From Yersinia aleksiciae (lineage in GTDB: Bacteria > Pseudomonadota > Gammaproteobacteria > Enterobacterales > Enterobacteriaceae), in the NCBI RefSeq assembly GCF_001047675.1, contig NZ_CP011975.1, forward strand, positions 743,710 to 807,709: DNA of 64,000 nt. Reading direction: 5' to 3'. The notes beneath the pieces are model-generated. The model was not told the DNA's origin. It did not search any database and saw only the letters and a list, made by a program, of their open reading frames with translations. Both the position numbers and the translations under genes were made by a program. This document shows, piece by piece, positions 1 through 10,854 of this stretch; within the stretch, counting starts at the first letter, position 1; each line of letters begins with the position of its first letter.

Positions 1-62
1 CACCCGTATTGGCATAAAAGCGAACGGGTAAGTTCTGTTTAGAGGCTAAGATTAAAAACCCA

Positions 63-108
63 TTAACTAAAAAGGTAGGATAATAACTCACACTACCTTT
101 TTAGTTAA
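63..108. terminator. Long perfect inverted repeat, probable terminator
   Basis: Sixteen-base perfect arms (63-78 and 93-108) around a 14-base loop, with A/T runs in and beside the stem. It lies just past the stop of the minus-strand gene at 122-586 and is followed on that strand by a T run (57-53), so it probably ends that transcript. It could also work on the plus strand. Confidence 0.7.
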
Positions 109-121
109 AAAATATAACAGG

Positions 122-586
122 CTAAACATACTCCCTAAGTTTATTTGAAATATATTCAGTTGTGGTGTTGAGAATAGTGCCACCAATCTGTTCAACAAGT
201 GGCCCAGCATTATTATAGGCCACATAACGTCCTGCTTCGATGGTGGAGAATAATAAAGTGCGACCCGCCAGCGTGCAACTCATCAGCGTGCAACTCATCA
301 GCATGTTAATAGCAGTCCCCCACCGATTCTCTACCGGTAATAAAGGTTGATCAGCAGAGGTTTCGGCATACTGAGCCTGATGATCGTTCGCGGGCGGCAC
401 GGGTTGAGATACAACATGCGCGCCAGATTTTTCACAGAATAATGTCAGGTTCTTCGCACCGACAGATAACTCTGTCTGTTCAGTTTGTGAGTCATCAGAG
501 TATCCTTGCCATGCGTTCAACTCTTGATCAGTAATGGGTCCAGCGTTGATTGTCGGGGGGAAATAAGCATTCACTCCATTGATCAT
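122..586 (-). CDS. Unrecognised 154-aa protein
   Basis: A 154-residue protein with no family I recognise. It has no signal peptide. The N-terminal half is polar and rich in Gln, Ser, Thr and Pro; the C-terminal half holds a moderately hydrophobic stretch (about residues 93-115) and ends in a charged helix-like tail. Residues Met-Ser-Cys-Thr-Leu occur twice in a row because of a 15-bp direct duplication in the gene. The gene diverges from mdtA and is followed by a strong inverted repeat, so it looks like a free-standing transcription unit. A polar N-terminus without a signal peptide is also seen in type III secretion substrates, but no chaperone or secretion gene is nearby, so that is only a possibility. 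Confidence 0.5.
   Translation of the reverse strand: MINGVNAYFPPTINAGPITDQELNAWQGYSDDSQTEQTELSVGAKNLTLFCEKSGAHVVSQPVPPANDHQAQYAETSADQPLLPVENRWGTAINMLMSCTLMSCTLAGRTLLFSTIEAGRYVAYNNAGPLVEQIGGTILNTTTEYISNKLREYV
271..300. repeat. 15-bp tandem duplication inside the 122-586 gene
   Basis: Two exact copies of GCGTGCAACTCATCA (271-285 and 286-300), in frame, adding five residues to the encoded protein. It looks like recent slippage. Confidence 0.85.
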
Positions 587-755
587 ATTTTTACTCTCAG
601 AGACAGATAAAGTGGTGGCAGAAAGAGTACATTTAGGCCTATTAACTCGCTTCCAAATTTATCAACCTACTGATACTTTTAGAACGCTAACCAATAGATA
701 CGCCGCCAAACTGCAATATTCACCAGATATCTCTATATATCCTGACATTTCTTCC

Positions 756-776
756 ACATTTCCTCCATTTTTATCC
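756..776 (+). promoter_or_regulatory. Possible BaeR box upstream of mdtA
   Basis: The stretch CATTTCCTCCATTTTTATCC contains CTCCAT flanked by T-rich sequence and resembles the E. coli BaeR box (TTTTTCTCCATDATTGGC): about 13 of 18 positions agree. It lies about 100 bp before the mdtA start, where BaeR acts in E. coli. Family knowledge supports the site; binding itself is inferred. Confidence 0.45.
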
Positions 777-870
777 GGTAAATCCCCGCTAAACTAGTAA
801 GATATCCAAAGATTAACTTATGCATTTATGTTGCAGCCAACCAGATTATCAGAAGGAATTCTCCGCCATC

Positions 871-2196
871 ATGAAAGCTCAATCTAAACGCACCTCTCGG
901 TTACTGATGTTATTGGGAGTAGCGGTGGCGATTATTGTTGCTCTATTTGTCTGGCGCCACTTCAGTGCCACCCCTGCAAGCACCGCTGTGGGGGCGCAAC
1001 AAGCCACCACTGGGAGCAGCCCTGCACGAGCCGGTGGTCGCCGTAATATGCCGATGTCTCCGGTGCAAGCCGCCACTGCCACCGAGCAAGCGGTGCCGCG
1101 CTATCTCAGCGGTTTAGGCACCGTGCTTGCAGCCAATACCGTTACCGTCACCAGCCGTGTCGATGGTCAGTTAATGGCGATTCACTTTACCGAAGGCCAG
1201 CAGGTTAAGGCGGGGGATTTACTGGTGGAGATCGATCCGCGCCCTTACCAAGTGCAACTGACCCAAGCACAGGGCCAACTCGCCAAAGATCAGGCCACAC
1301 TCGATAACGCACGCCGTGATCTGGCCCGCTACCAGAAGCTGGCTAAAACCGGCTTGATCTCACAGCAGGATCTGGATACCCAAGCCTCGCTGGTGCGCCA
1401 GAGCGAAGGCAGCGTGAAAGCTGATCAAGGGGCGATCGACAGTGCCGAGCTGCAACTGACCTACAGCCGCATTACCGCGCCGATCTCTGGCAAAGTGGGG
1501 CTGAAACAGGTGGATGTCGGCAATTACATCACCAGTGGCACCGCCACACCTATTGTGGTGATCACCCAAACGCATCCGGTTGATGTGGTCTTTACCCTGC
1601 CGGAAAGTGATATCCCCGCCATCATGCAAGCGCAGAAAAATGCGGCCCAAAATAACAGCACCGTGCCGGTTGAAGCCTGGGATCGTACCAACAAACAGCT
1701 ATTGGCGCAGGGCTATCTGCTCAGTATTGATAACCAGATTGATACCACTACCGGCACCATTAAGCTGAAAGCACGCTTCGCCAATGAAGATGACACTTTG
1801 TTCCCGAACCAGTTTGTCAATGCCCGCATCAAGGTAGATTTGCTGCAAAACGCCGTGGTGGTCCCAACTGCCGCCGTACAGATGGGCAACGAAGGCAGCT
1901 TTGTCTGGACACTCAATGATGAGAATAAGGTCAGCAAGCATCTGGTGACCACCGGTATCCAAGACAGCAAACAAGTGGTGATCAGCTCCGGCCTGAATGC
2001 CGGTCAGCGCGTGGTCACTGACGGTATCGACCGCCTGACGGAAGGTTTGCAGGTGGAAGTGGTCACACCGCGTTCCGCCGAGACAGAAAAAGCGGGGGCC
2101 GCCGCCCCTGCCGCTGAACAAAAAGGCACGCGCACCGGCAGAAGAGCTGCCGCAGATGCACACACAGGCAAAACCACCACGGCGGAGAGATCCTGA
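871..2196 (+). CDS. mdtA: MdtA, periplasmic adaptor of the MdtABC multidrug efflux pump
   Basis: Membrane-fusion (adaptor) subunit linking the inner-membrane RND pump MdtBC to an outer-membrane channel, normally TolC. The protein has an N-terminal membrane anchor (about residues 10-28), a low-complexity Ala/Gly/Ser linker, a biotinyl-lipoyl-like domain ([18 protein letters not shown]), a coiled-coil hairpin ([19 protein letters not shown]) and a beta-barrel domain with [11 protein letters not shown] chose the ATG at 871 ([12 protein letters not shown]) over the in-frame ATG at 820 because it matches family starts and has AGAAGGA upstream; this gives 441 residues. The tail is rich in Ala, Thr and Arg. 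The stop overlaps the mdtB start (TGATG), so translation is likely coupled. First gene of mdtABCD-baeSR. Confidence 0.97.
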   Translation: MKAQSKRTSRLLMLLGVAVAIIVALFVWRHFSATPASTAVGAQQATTGSSPARAGGRRNMPMSPVQAATATEQAVPRYLSGLGTVLAANTVTVTSRVDGQLMAIHFTEGQQVKAGDLLVEIDPRPYQVQLTQAQGQLAKDQATLDNARRDLARYQKLAKTGLISQQDLDTQASLVRQSEGSVKADQGAIDSAELQLTYSRITAPISGKVGLKQVDVGNYITSGTATPIVVITQTHPVDVVFTLPESDIPAIMQAQKNAAQNNSTVPVEAWDRTNKQLLAQGYLLSIDNQIDTTTGTIKLKARFANEDDTLFPNQFVNARIKVDLLQNAVVVPTAAVQMGNEGSFVWTLNDENKVSKHLVTTGIQDSKQVVISSGLNAGQRVVTDGIDRLTEGLQVEVVTPRSAETEKAGAAAPAAEQKGTRTGRRAAADAHTGKTTTAERS

Positions 2197-5100
2197 TGCA
2201 AGTGATGCCTCCAACCCCCGGTGGTGGCCCCTCACGGCTGTTTATTCTGCGCCCCGTCGCCACCACACTGTTTATGGTTGCTATTTTGCTGGCGGGGATT
2301 ATCGGCTACCGCGCCTTGCCGGTTTCCGCTCTGCCGGAGGTGGATTACCCGACAATTCAGGTGGTGACACTCTATCCCGGTGCCAGTCCGGATGTGGTGA
2401 CCTCCTCCATCACCGCCCCGCTGGAGCGCCAGTTTGGTCAGATGTCTGGCCTGAAGCAGATGGCATCGCAAAGTTCTGGCGGTGCATCGGTGATCACGCT
2501 GCAATTCCAGCTCACTCTGCCGCTCGATGTGGCGGAGCAAGAGGTGCAAGCGGCGATTAACTCCGCCACCAATCTGCTGCCAAGTGATCTGCCCTATCCG
2601 CCGATTTACAGCAAAGTGAACCCGGCTGATCCGCCGATCCTGACACTGGCGGTCACCTCCACGGCGATCCCGATGACCCAAGTGGAAGATATGGTGGAGA
2701 CCCGCATTGCGCAGAAAATCTCGCAAGTCACTGGCGTCGGTCTGGTCACCATCTCTGGCGGCCAGCGCCCTGCCGTGCGCGTGAAGCTGAATGCGCCCGC
2801 CGTCGCCGCCTTGGGGCTGGATAGTGAAACCATTCGCACCGCTATCAGCAATGCCAACGTCAACTCCGCCAAAGGTAGCCTCGATGGGCCAACCCGCTCA
2901 GTGACCTTGTCAGCCAATGACCAGATGAAATCCGCCGAGGATTACCGTGACCTGATCGTGGCCTACCAAAACGGCGCACCGATCCGCTTGCAGGATGTCG
3001 CCACCATTGAGCAGGGTGCGGAGAATAACAAGCTGGCCGCGTGGGCCAATAGCCAGCAGGCGATTGTGCTGAATATCCAGCGCCAGCCGGGGGTTAACGT
3101 GATAGCCACCGCCGACAGTATCCGCGAGATGCTGCCGGAGCTGATTAAGAGTCTGCCGAAGTCGGTGGATGTCAAAATCCTGACCGACCGCACCACCACT
3201 ATCCGCGCCTCGGTCAGTGACGTGCAGTTTGAGTTGCTGCTGTCGATCGCCTTGGTGGTGATGGTGATTTACCTGTTCCTGCGCAATGCCGCCGCCACTC
3301 TTATCCCCAGTGTCGCGGTGCCGCTGTCATTGATCGGCACCTTCGCTGCGATGTATTTCCTTGGTTTTTCAATCAATAACCTCACCTTGATGGCCCTGAC
3401 CATTGCCACCGGCTTTGTGGTCGATGATGCCATTGTGGTCATTGAGAACATCTCCCGCTATATCGAAAAAGGCGAGAAACCGCTGGATGCGGCGCTGAAA
3501 GGGGCCGGAGAGATTGGATTTACCATTATCTCACTGACCTTCTCATTGATTGCGGTGTTGATTCCGCTGCTGTTTATGGGCGATATCGTCGGCCGACTGT
3601 TCCGCGAGTTCGCCGTCACCCTGGCGGTGGCGATCCTGATTTCAGCGGTGGTCTCACTGACACTCACCCCGATGATGTGCGCACGGATGCTCAGTTATGA
3701 GTCACTGCGCAAACAAAATCGCCTGTCGCGCGCCAGTGAGAAGTTCTTCGACTGGGTGATAGCCCACTATGCGGTGGCGCTGAAAAAAGTGCTGAAGCAT
3801 CAGTGGTTCACCTTGGGTGTGGCACTGAGCACACTGGTGCTGACGGTGCTGCTCTACTTGCTGATGCCCAAAGGCTTCTTCCCCTTGCAGGACAACGGGC
3901 TGATTCAAGGCACACTGGAAGCGCCGCAATCCGTTTCGTTCAGTAATATGGCTGAGCGCCAGCAGCAGGTGGCCGCCATCATCCTCAAAGATCCGGCGGT
4001 GGAGAGCCTGACCTCATTCGTCGGCGTCGATGGTACCAATGCCACCCTCAACAATGGCCGATTGCAGATTAACCTTAAGCCACTGGCTGAGCGAGCTGAC
4101 CGCATCCCACAGGTGATTACCCGCTTGCAGGAGAGTGTCGCCAGCATTCCGGGCATTAAGCTCTATTTGCAGCCGGTACAAGATTTGACCATTGATACCC
4201 AACTGAGCCGCACACAGTATCAGTTCACCCTACAAGCCACCTCCCTCGAAGAGCTGAGCACCTGGGTGCCGAAGCTGATTAGCGAGTTGCAGCAGCAAGC
4301 GCCTTTCCAAGATGTGACAAGTGACTGGCAGGATCAGGGGCTAGTGGCCTTTGTCAATGTGGACCGCGACAGCGCCAGCCGTTTAGGCATCACTATGGCG
4401 GCCATCGACAGTGCGCTGTATAACGCCTTTGGTCAGCGGCTTATCTCCACTATTTATACCCAAGCCAATCAGTATCGGGTGGTGCTGGAGCATGACGTGC
4501 AAGCCACGCCGGGGCTGGCGGCCTTCAATGATATCCGCCTGACTGGCAGCGACGGCAAAGGGGTGCCGCTGAGCAGCATTGCCACCATTGAAGAGCGCTT
4601 CGGACCGCTGTCGATCAACCATCTGAATCAGTTCCCGTCAGCCACCATCTCTTTCAATGTGGCGCAGGGCTACTCCCTCGGTGAAGCGGTGGAAGCCGTG
4701 ACGCAAGCTGAGCAGGCTATCCAACTGCCAGCGGATATCACCACCCGCTTCCAAGGCTCGACGTTGGCGTTTCAGGCGGCACTCGGCAGCACCTTGTGGC
4801 TGATTATCGCCGCCATTGTGGCGATGTATATCGTGCTCGGCGTGTTGTACGAGAGCTTTATTCATCCGGTGACTATTTTGTCCACCCTGCCAACGGCGGG
4901 AGTCGGGGCATTGCTGGCACTGATGCTGACTGGGCATGAGCTGGATGTGATCGCCATCATCGGCATCATCCTGCTGATCGGCATCGTGAAGAAGAATGCG
5001 ATCATGATGATCGACTTTGCGCTAGCCGCCGAGCGGGATCAGGGCATGAGCCCTTATGATGCGATCTATCAGGCCTGCTTGCTGCGTTTCCGCCCGATTC

Positions 5101-5339
5101 TGATGACCACTCTGGCCGCGCTGTTCGGTGCCTTGCCTTTGATGCTCAGTACCGGAGCCGGCGCCGAATTACGCCAGCCGCTGGGGGTCTGTATGGTCGG
5201 CGGGTTGATTGTCAGCCAAGTACTGACCCTGTTTACCACGCCAGTGATCTATTTGCTGTTCGATCGACTGGCGCGCAATACCCATAATCACGAGGATATT
5301 GATTCACCTGCATTACCGAATGGACGGGAACTGCCGTGA
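2196..5339 (+). CDS. mdtB: MdtB, RND efflux pump subunit
   Basis: Inner-membrane proton-driven drug transporter of the HAE-1 RND family, 1047 residues, which in E. coli works as a heteromultimer with MdtC (novobiocin, bile salts). The sequence shows the N-terminal transmembrane segment after RPVATTLFM, a duplicated 6+6 transmembrane plan with large periplasmic loops, and the proton-relay motif in TM4 ([18 protein letters not shown]) with adjacent aspartates. A second-half membrane block contains [16 protein letters not shown]. It overlaps mdtA by one base and mdtC by four (GTGA). Length and composition are normal for the family. Confidence 0.98.
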   Translation: MQVMPPTPGGGPSRLFILRPVATTLFMVAILLAGIIGYRALPVSALPEVDYPTIQVVTLYPGASPDVVTSSITAPLERQFGQMSGLKQMASQSSGGASVITLQFQLTLPLDVAEQEVQAAINSATNLLPSDLPYPPIYSKVNPADPPILTLAVTSTAIPMTQVEDMVETRIAQKISQVTGVGLVTISGGQRPAVRVKLNAPAVAALGLDSETIRTAISNANVNSAKGSLDGPTRSVTLSANDQMKSAEDYRDLIVAYQNGAPIRLQDVATIEQGAENNKLAAWANSQQAIVLNIQRQPGVNVIATADSIREMLPELIKSLPKSVDVKILTDRTTTIRASVSDVQFELLLSIALVVMVIYLFLRNAAATLIPSVAVPLSLIGTFAAMYFLGFSINNLTLMALTIATGFVVDDAIVVIENISRYIEKGEKPLDAALKGAGEIGFTIISLTFSLIAVLIPLLFMGDIVGRLFREFAVTLAVAILISAVVSLTLTPMMCARMLSYESLRKQNRLSRASEKFFDWVIAHYAVALKKVLKHQWFTLGVALSTLVLTVLLYLLMPKGFFPLQDNGLIQGTLEAPQSVSFSNMAERQQQVAAIILKDPAVESLTSFVGVDGTNATLNNGRLQINLKPLAERADRIPQVITRLQESVASIPGIKLYLQPVQDLTIDTQLSRTQYQFTLQATSLEELSTWVPKLISELQQQAPFQDVTSDWQDQGLVAFVNVDRDSASRLGITMAAIDSALYNAFGQRLISTIYTQANQYRVVLEHDVQATPGLAAFNDIRLTGSDGKGVPLSSIATIEERFGPLSINHLNQFPSATISFNVAQGYSLGEAVEAVTQAEQAIQLPADITTRFQGSTLAFQAALGSTLWLIIAAIVAMYIVLGVLYESFIHPVTILSTLPTAGVGALLALMLTGHELDVIAIIGIILLIGIVKKNAIMMIDFALAAERDQGMSPYDAIYQACLLRFRPILMTTLAALFGALPLMLSTGAGAELRQPLGVCMVGGLIVSQVLTLFTTPVIYLLFDRLARNTHNHEDIDSPALPNGRELP

Positions 5340-8300
5340 AATTCTTTGCTCTGTTCATCCAGCGCCCGGTGGCGACCACCCTGCTGACACTGGCTATCAC
5401 CCTGAGCGGCATTATCGGCTTTAGCTTATTGCCGGTATCGCCGTTGCCGCAGGTTGATTACCCAGTGATTGCAGTCAGTGCCTCTATGCCCGGTGCCGAT
5501 CCGGAAACCATGGCCTCCTCCATCGCCACGCCGCTGGAGCGCGCCTTGGGAAGAATTGCTGGGGTCAATGAAATGACCTCGACCAGTTCACTGGGCAGCA
5601 CGCGGATCATTCTGCAATTTGATCTCAACCGCGATATCAACGGCGCAGCCCGTGATGTGCAGGCGGCGCTGAATGCTGCACAAAGCTTGCTGCCGACCGG
5701 GATGCCAAATCGTCCGACCTACCGCAAGATGAACCCGTCGGATGCGCCAATCATGATCATGACGCTGACCTCGGATACCTTCACTCAGGGCCAGTTGTAT
5801 GACTTCGCCTCGACCAAACTGGCGCAGAAGATAGCCCAGACCGAAGGCGTCAGTGATGTTAGCGTCGGTGGTAGCTCCCTACCAGCGGTGCGGGTGGAAC
5901 TGAACCCCAGCGCCCTGTTCAATCAGGGTGTTTCACTCGATGCGGTGCGTCAGGCCATCAGTGCCGCCAACGTGCGCCGCCCGCAAGGCTCTGTCGATAG
6001 CAGTGAGCAGCACTGGCAAGTGCAGGCCAATGATGAGATCAAAACCGCCGAGGGTTATCGCCCACTGATCATTCACTACAACAATGGGTCGCCAGTGCGC
6101 TTGCAGGATGTCGCTAACGTGGTGGACTCGGTGCAGGATGTGCGCAACGCGGGGATGTCCGACGGTAAATCAGCGGTACTGCTGGTGATCAGCCGTGAAC
6201 CGGGGGCGAATATTATCGCCACCGTGGACCGAATTCGGGCGGAACTTCCGGCCCTGCGGGCTTCGATCCCCGCCTCAATTGAGTTAAAAATTGCGCAAGA
6301 TCGCTCCCCGACCATCCGCGCCTCGCTGGAAGAGGTGGAGCGCTCACTGATCATCGCCGTGGCGCTGGTGATTCTGGTGGTGTTCCTGTTTCTGCGATCA
6401 GGCCGCGCTACCTTGATCCCCGCGGTTGCGGTACCGGTGTCACTGATCGGGACCTTTACTGCCATGTATCTGTGCGGTTTTAGCCTCAATAACCTGTCAC
6501 TGATGGCGCTGACCATCGCCACCGGTTTTGTGGTCGATGACGCCATTGTGGTGCTGGAGAATATCTCCCGCCATCTGGAAGCGGGGATGAAACCCATGGT
6601 GGCCGCCCTGCGCGGGGTGCGCGAAGTTGGATTTACCGTGCTGTCGATGAGTATCTCACTGGTGGCGGTGTTTATCCCCCTGCTGCTGATGGAGGGGCTA
6701 CCGGGCCGATTGTTCCGCGAGTTTGCCATTACGCTGTCGGTGGCGATCGGGATATCACTGGTCATCTCTCTGACCCTGACCCCCATGATGTGTGCCCACT
6801 TGCTGCGCGCGCAGCCTGCGGGTCAGCAACAACGTATTCGTGGTTTTGGTAAAGTGCTGCTGGCGATTCAGCGGGGTTATGGACGCTCACTTAATTGGGT
6901 GCTGGGCCATACGCGCTGGGTGATGGTTGTGCTGCTTTCCACTATCGCGCTGAATGTTTGGCTCTATATCAGTATCCCGAAAACCTTTTTCCCCGAGCAG
7001 GATACTGGCCGCATGATGGGCTTTATCCAAGCCGATCAGAGTATCTCTTTCCAGGCGATGCAGCAGAAGCTGAAAGATTTCATGAAGATCGTCAATGATG
7101 ATCCGGCGGTCGACAATGTGACCGGTTTTACTGGCGGCTCGCGCACCAACAGCGGATCGATGTTTATCTCGCTCAAACCCCTGAGTGAACGTAGCGAAAC
7201 TGCCCAGCAAATTATCACCCGCTTACGGGCCAAATTAGCCAAAGAACCCGGTGCCAGCCTGTTTCTGGCACCCGTACAAGATATCCGCGTCGGGGGCCGT
7301 CAAGCCAATGCCAGCTACCAATTTACCCTGCTGGCCGACGATCTGACCGCGCTTCGCGAGTGGGAACCGAAAGTGCGGGCGGCGCTGGCAAAACTGCCGG
7401 AACTGGCGGATGTTAACTCCGATCAGCAAGATAAAGGCGCTGAGATTGCGCTCACTTACGATCGCGAAACCATGGCGCGGCTGGGGATTGATGTCGCCGA
7501 TGCCAATGCCCTGCTGAACAATGCCTTTGGTCAGCGGCAGATCTCCACCATTTATCAGCCGTTGAACCAATATAAGGTGGTGATGGAAGTCGCGCCGCAA
7601 TACACGCAGGATGTGAGTTCGCTGGACAAAATGTTTGTCATTAATAGCAACGGCCAATCCATTCCGCTCTCCTATTTCGCCAAGTGGCGGCCTGCCAACG
7701 CGCCGCTGGCGGTCAATCATCAGGGTTTATCTGCTGCGTCGACTATCTCGTTTAACTTACCAGACGGCGGCAGTTTATCTGAAGCGACCGCCGCCGTTGA
7801 GCGGGCAATGACCGAACTCGGCGTGCCTTCGACCGTACGCGGGACATTTACCGGTACCGCGCAAGTATTCCAGGAGACGCTGAAATCTCAGCTATGGCTG
7901 ATTATGGCGGCCATCGCCACCGTCTATATCGTGCTCGGGATTCTGTACGAGAGCTATGTGCATCCGCTGACCATCCTGTCTACGCTGCCCTCCGCGGGCG
8001 TAGGGGCACTGCTGGCGCTAGAGCTGTTTGATGCGCCCTTTAGTCTTATCGCACTGATCGGCATTATGTTGTTGATTGGTATCGTGAAAAAGAACGCTAT
8101 CATGATGGTGGATTTTGCCCTTGATGCGCAACGTAACGGCAATATCAGCGCCCGTGATGCTATTTTCCAAGCCAGTTTGTTGCGCTTTAGGCCGATTCTG
8201 ATGACCACACTGGCGGCCTTATTCGGCGCGTTGCCGCTGGTTCTGGGCAGTGGCGATGGCGCGGAGTTGCGCCAACCGCTGGGGATTACCATTGTCGGCG

Positions 8301-8410
8301 GGTTGGTGGTCAGCCAGTTGCTCACCCTGTATACCACCCCAGTGGTTTACCTCTACTTTGACCGACTGCGCAGTCGCTTTAGCAAACAGCCGCTTACGAG
8401 ACTGGAATAA
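5336..8410 (+). CDS. mdtC: MdtC, RND efflux pump subunit
   Basis: Second RND subunit, 1024 residues, partner of MdtB. It has the same architecture: N-terminal transmembrane segment ([15 protein letters not shown]), TM4 relay motif [18 protein letters not shown], and a C-terminal block with [16 protein letters not shown]. The start is a GTG overlapping the mdtB stop. The stop TAA at 8408-8410 overlaps an ATG (TAATG) that opens the ERIC-derived frame. In E. coli mdtC is followed directly by mdtD; here eight ERIC units intervene. Confidence 0.98.
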   Translation: MKFFALFIQRPVATTLLTLAITLSGIIGFSLLPVSPLPQVDYPVIAVSASMPGADPETMASSIATPLERALGRIAGVNEMTSTSSLGSTRIILQFDLNRDINGAARDVQAALNAAQSLLPTGMPNRPTYRKMNPSDAPIMIMTLTSDTFTQGQLYDFASTKLAQKIAQTEGVSDVSVGGSSLPAVRVELNPSALFNQGVSLDAVRQAISAANVRRPQGSVDSSEQHWQVQANDEIKTAEGYRPLIIHYNNGSPVRLQDVANVVDSVQDVRNAGMSDGKSAVLLVISREPGANIIATVDRIRAELPALRASIPASIELKIAQDRSPTIRASLEEVERSLIIAVALVILVVFLFLRSGRATLIPAVAVPVSLIGTFTAMYLCGFSLNNLSLMALTIATGFVVDDAIVVLENISRHLEAGMKPMVAALRGVREVGFTVLSMSISLVAVFIPLLLMEGLPGRLFREFAITLSVAIGISLVISLTLTPMMCAHLLRAQPAGQQQRIRGFGKVLLAIQRGYGRSLNWVLGHTRWVMVVLLSTIALNVWLYISIPKTFFPEQDTGRMMGFIQADQSISFQAMQQKLKDFMKIVNDDPAVDNVTGFTGGSRTNSGSMFISLKPLSERSETAQQIITRLRAKLAKEPGASLFLAPVQDIRVGGRQANASYQFTLLADDLTALREWEPKVRAALAKLPELADVNSDQQDKGAEIALTYDRETMARLGIDVADANALLNNAFGQRQISTIYQPLNQYKVVMEVAPQYTQDVSSLDKMFVINSNGQSIPLSYFAKWRPANAPLAVNHQGLSAASTISFNLPDGGSLSEATAAVERAMTELGVPSTVRGTFTGTAQVFQETLKSQLWLIMAAIATVYIVLGILYESYVHPLTILSTLPSAGVGALLALELFDAPFSLIALIGIMLLIGIVKKNAIMMVDFALDAQRNGNISARDAIFQASLLRFRPILMTTLAALFGALPLVLGSGDGAELRQPLGITIVGGLVVSQLLTLYTTPVVYLYFDRLRSRFSKQPLTRLE

Positions 8411-9435
8411 TGGCGCACCCTATAGATTTCAACCTGCAGGAAGGCGGCAAGCGAGAAAGTCCCGATGAGCTTACACCAGTAAGTGATTCGGGCGACCGAG
8501 TGCGGCCAACGCATCTGCGGTTTGGAAAGAGGCACCGCACTGAATACCCTATAGATTTCAATCTGCAGGAAGGCGGCAAGCGAAATAGTCCCGATGAGCT
8601 TACACCAGTAAGTGATTCGGGCGACCGAGTGCGGCCAACGCATCTGCGGTTTGGAAAGAGGCACCGCACTGAATACCCTATAGATTTCAATCTGCAGGAA
8701 GGCGGCAAGCGAAATAGTCCCGATGAGCTTACACCAGTAAGTGATTCGGGCGACCGAGTGCAGCTAACGCATCTGCGGTTTGGAAAGAGGCACAGCACTG
8801 AATACCCTATAGATTTCAATCTGCAGGAAGGCGGCAAGCGAAATAGTCCCGATGAGCTTACACCAGTAAGTGATTCGGGCGACCGAGTGCAGCCAACGCA
8901 TCTGCGGTTTGGAAAAAGGCACAGCACTGAATACCCTATAGATTTCAATCTGCAGGAAGGCGGCAAGCGAAATAGTCCCGATGAGCTTACACCAGTAAGT
9001 GATTCGGGCGACCGAGTGCAGCCAACGCATCTGCGGTTTGGAAAGAGGCACAGCACTGAATACCCTATAGATTTCAATCTGCAGGAAGGCGGCAAGCGAA
9101 ATAGTCCCGATGAGCTTACACCAGTAAGTGATTCGGGCGACCGAGTGCAGCCAACGCATCTGCGGTTTGGAAAGAGGCACAGCACTGAATACCCTATAGA
9201 TTTCAATCTGCAGGAAGGCGGCAAGCGAAATAGTCCCGATGAGCTTACACCAGTAAGTGATTCGGGCGACCGAGTGCAGCCAACGCATCTGCGGTTTGGA
9301 AAGAGGCACAGCACTGAATACCCTATAGATTTCAATCTGCAGGAAGGCGGCAAGCGAAATAGTCCCGATGAGCTTACACCAGTAAGTGATTCGGGCGACC
9401 GAGTGCAGCCAACGCATCTGCGGTTTGAAAGATGA
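8410..9435 (+). other. Open frame across the ERIC array, 341 codons, coupled to mdtC and mdtD
   Basis: A continuous frame of 43-residue near-identical repeats (unit YPIDFNLQEGGKR... through ...LRFGKRHSTE). Because each ERIC unit is 129 bp (3 x 43), the frame stays open in every unit. Its ATG overlaps the mdtC stop (TAATG) and its TGA overlaps the mdtD start (ATGA). No strong Shine-Dalgarno precedes it, so expression would need reinitiation after mdtC. The predicted product is hydrophilic and of low complexity. It may be a translated spacer rather than a functional protein; I do not call it a gene. Confidence 0.45.
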
Positions 9436-9440
9436 CGGGT
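8417..9440 (+). repeat. Tandem array of eight ERIC units (129-bp period)
   Basis: Eight head-to-tail units, with the motif TATAGATTTCAA starting at 8421, 8550, 8679, 8808, 8937, 9066, 9195 and 9324. Each holds the ERIC core CCCGATGAGCTTAC...GTAAGTGATTCGGG, able to form a hairpin. The outer ends keep the terminal inverted repeat (CACCCTATAG on the left, GACGGGTAT on the right); the internal junctions read GCACTGAATACCC. Units 1-4 carry point differences and units 5-8 are identical apart from the truncated last end, which suggests recent expansion of the distal copies. ERIC elements in enterics are usually single and about 127 bp. Confidence 0.95.
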
Positions 9441-10850
9441 ATTCGCTGGCAACTCTGGATCGTTGCCTTCGGCTTCTTCATGCAAACGCTGGACACCACC
9501 ATCGTCAACACCGCCCTGCCCTCCATGGCGGCGAGTCTGGGCGAGAACCCGCTGCGCATGCAGTCGGTGATCGTCTCCTATGTGCTGACAGTGGCGGTTA
9601 TGCTGCCCGCCAGTGGTTGGCTGGCGGATCGCATTGGCGTTAAATGGGTATTTTTCTCAGCGATTATCCTGTTCACCCTCGGCTCACTGCTGTGCGCGCA
9701 AGCTGAAACCCTGAATCAGCTGATCACCTCTCGCGTGGTCCAAGGGGTTGGCGGCGCAATGATGGTGCCGGTTGGCCGCCTGACAGTGATGAAAATTGTG
9801 CCGCGCGAGCAATATATGTCGGCGATGGCTTTCGTGACGTTACCCGGCCAGATTGGGCCGCTGGTCGGCCCCGCGCTGGGGGGCTTTCTGGTGGAGTACG
9901 CCAGTTGGCACTGGATCTTCCTGATTAATCTGCCCGTTGGCGTGATTGGCGCACTGGCGACCTTGATATTGATGCCCAATTACACCATGCGCACTCGTCG
10001 CTTTGATATCAGCGGTTTTATCATGCTGGCTATCGGCATGGCGACCCTGACACTGGCGCTGGATGGTCACAAGGGATTGGGCTTATCGCCACTGGCGATT
10101 GCGGGTCTGGTGCTGTGCGGGATACTGGCACTGCTGGGTTACTGGTGGCATGCCCGAGGTAATAGCTCGGCTCTGTTTACACTGCGGCTGTTCAAAAACA
10201 GGTCTTATTCGCTTGGCTTGATTGCCAGTATGAGCGCCCGTATCGGTAGCGGCATGTTGCCGTTTATGACGCCGATCTTCATGCAAATCGGGTTAGGGTT
10301 CTCCCCGTTCCATGCTGGATTAATGATGATCCCGATGATTATCGGCAGCATGGGGATGAAGCGCATTATCGTGCGCGTGGTCAATCGCTTCGGCTATCGA
10401 AAAGTATTGGTCAGCGCCACACTGCTGCTCGCCATGGTGACTTTCAGCTTCCCAGTGGTGGCACTGATGGGCTGGACGTTGCTGCTGCCAGTAGTGCTAT
10501 TTTTCCAGGGAATGCTCAATGCGTTGCGCTTCTCCACCATGAATACCTTAACCCTGAAAGACCTGCCAGACCGCCTGGCCAGCAGTGGCAACAGTTTGCT
10601 GTCGATGGTGATGCAGCTCTCTATGAGTCTGGGAGTCAGTACTGCCGGGATATTATTAGGCTTATTTGCGCATAATCAGGTAGTGACAAATACGGCGGCA
10701 ACGCACAGCGCGTTCTTATACAGCTACCTGTGTATGGCAATCATTATTGCCCTGCCCGCCCTGATATTTAACCGCGTGCCACCGGATACCGGTACCAATC
10801 GCAATCTGGCCCGCGCCCCGCAAAGTCAGCGAACCGAAAGAGACAGGTGA
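9432..10850 (+). CDS. mdtD: MdtD, MFS transporter of the mdt operon
   Basis: Major-facilitator transporter of the DHA2 (14-TMS) type, 472 residues; in E. coli MdtD is encoded in the mdtABC-baeSR operon and is not needed for MdtABC drug efflux. Seen: the N-terminal segment [17 protein letters not shown], motif A-like [11 protein letters not shown], and antiporter motif C region [10 protein letters not shown]. The start ATG at 9432 and the next codons (ATG ACG GGT ATT) coincide with the ERIC right end GACGGGTAT, so the N-terminus MTGIRWQLW is shorter than the E. coli form. No good Shine-Dalgarno is present, so translation probably depends on coupling. Four bases separate it from baeS. Confidence 0.95.
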   Translation: MTGIRWQLWIVAFGFFMQTLDTTIVNTALPSMAASLGENPLRMQSVIVSYVLTVAVMLPASGWLADRIGVKWVFFSAIILFTLGSLLCAQAETLNQLITSRVVQGVGGAMMVPVGRLTVMKIVPREQYMSAMAFVTLPGQIGPLVGPALGGFLVEYASWHWIFLINLPVGVIGALATLILMPNYTMRTRRFDISGFIMLAIGMATLTLALDGHKGLGLSPLAIAGLVLCGILALLGYWWHARGNSSALFTLRLFKNRSYSLGLIASMSARIGSGMLPFMTPIFMQIGLGFSPFHAGLMMIPMIIGSMGMKRIIVRVVNRFGYRKVLVSATLLLAMVTFSFPVVALMGWTLLLPVVLFFQGMLNALRFSTMNTLTLKDLPDRLASSGNSLLSMVMQLSMSLGVSTAGILLGLFAHNQVVTNTAATHSAFLYSYLCMAIIIALPALIFNRVPPDTGTNRNLARAPQSQRTERDR

Positions 10851-10854
10851 ACAC

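Noticed and set aside
579-797. Possible 72-codon plus-strand gene before mdtA
   Set aside because: It has no ribosome site or recognisable motif and overlaps the start of the minus-strand gene and the likely BaeR box.
820-870. N-terminal extension of MdtA from ATG 820
   Set aside because: The extra 17 residues ([10 protein letters not shown]...) do not belong to the family, while ATG 871 has a Shine-Dalgarno and the expected membrane anchor.
2232-2726. Antisense open frames inside mdtB, mdtC, yfhM and other GC-rich genes
   Set aside because: They lie wholly within well-supported genes and follow from codon bias in the sense strand.
8417-9440. CRISPR-like array
   Set aside because: Units are 129 bp, contiguous and identical throughout, with no unique spacers; they are ERIC elements.
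8394-9485. A 363-codon open frame on the minus strand across the ERIC array
   Set aside because: The frame stays open only because the unit length is a multiple of three. It runs antisense to mdtC, the array and mdtD, and has no ribosome site of its own.
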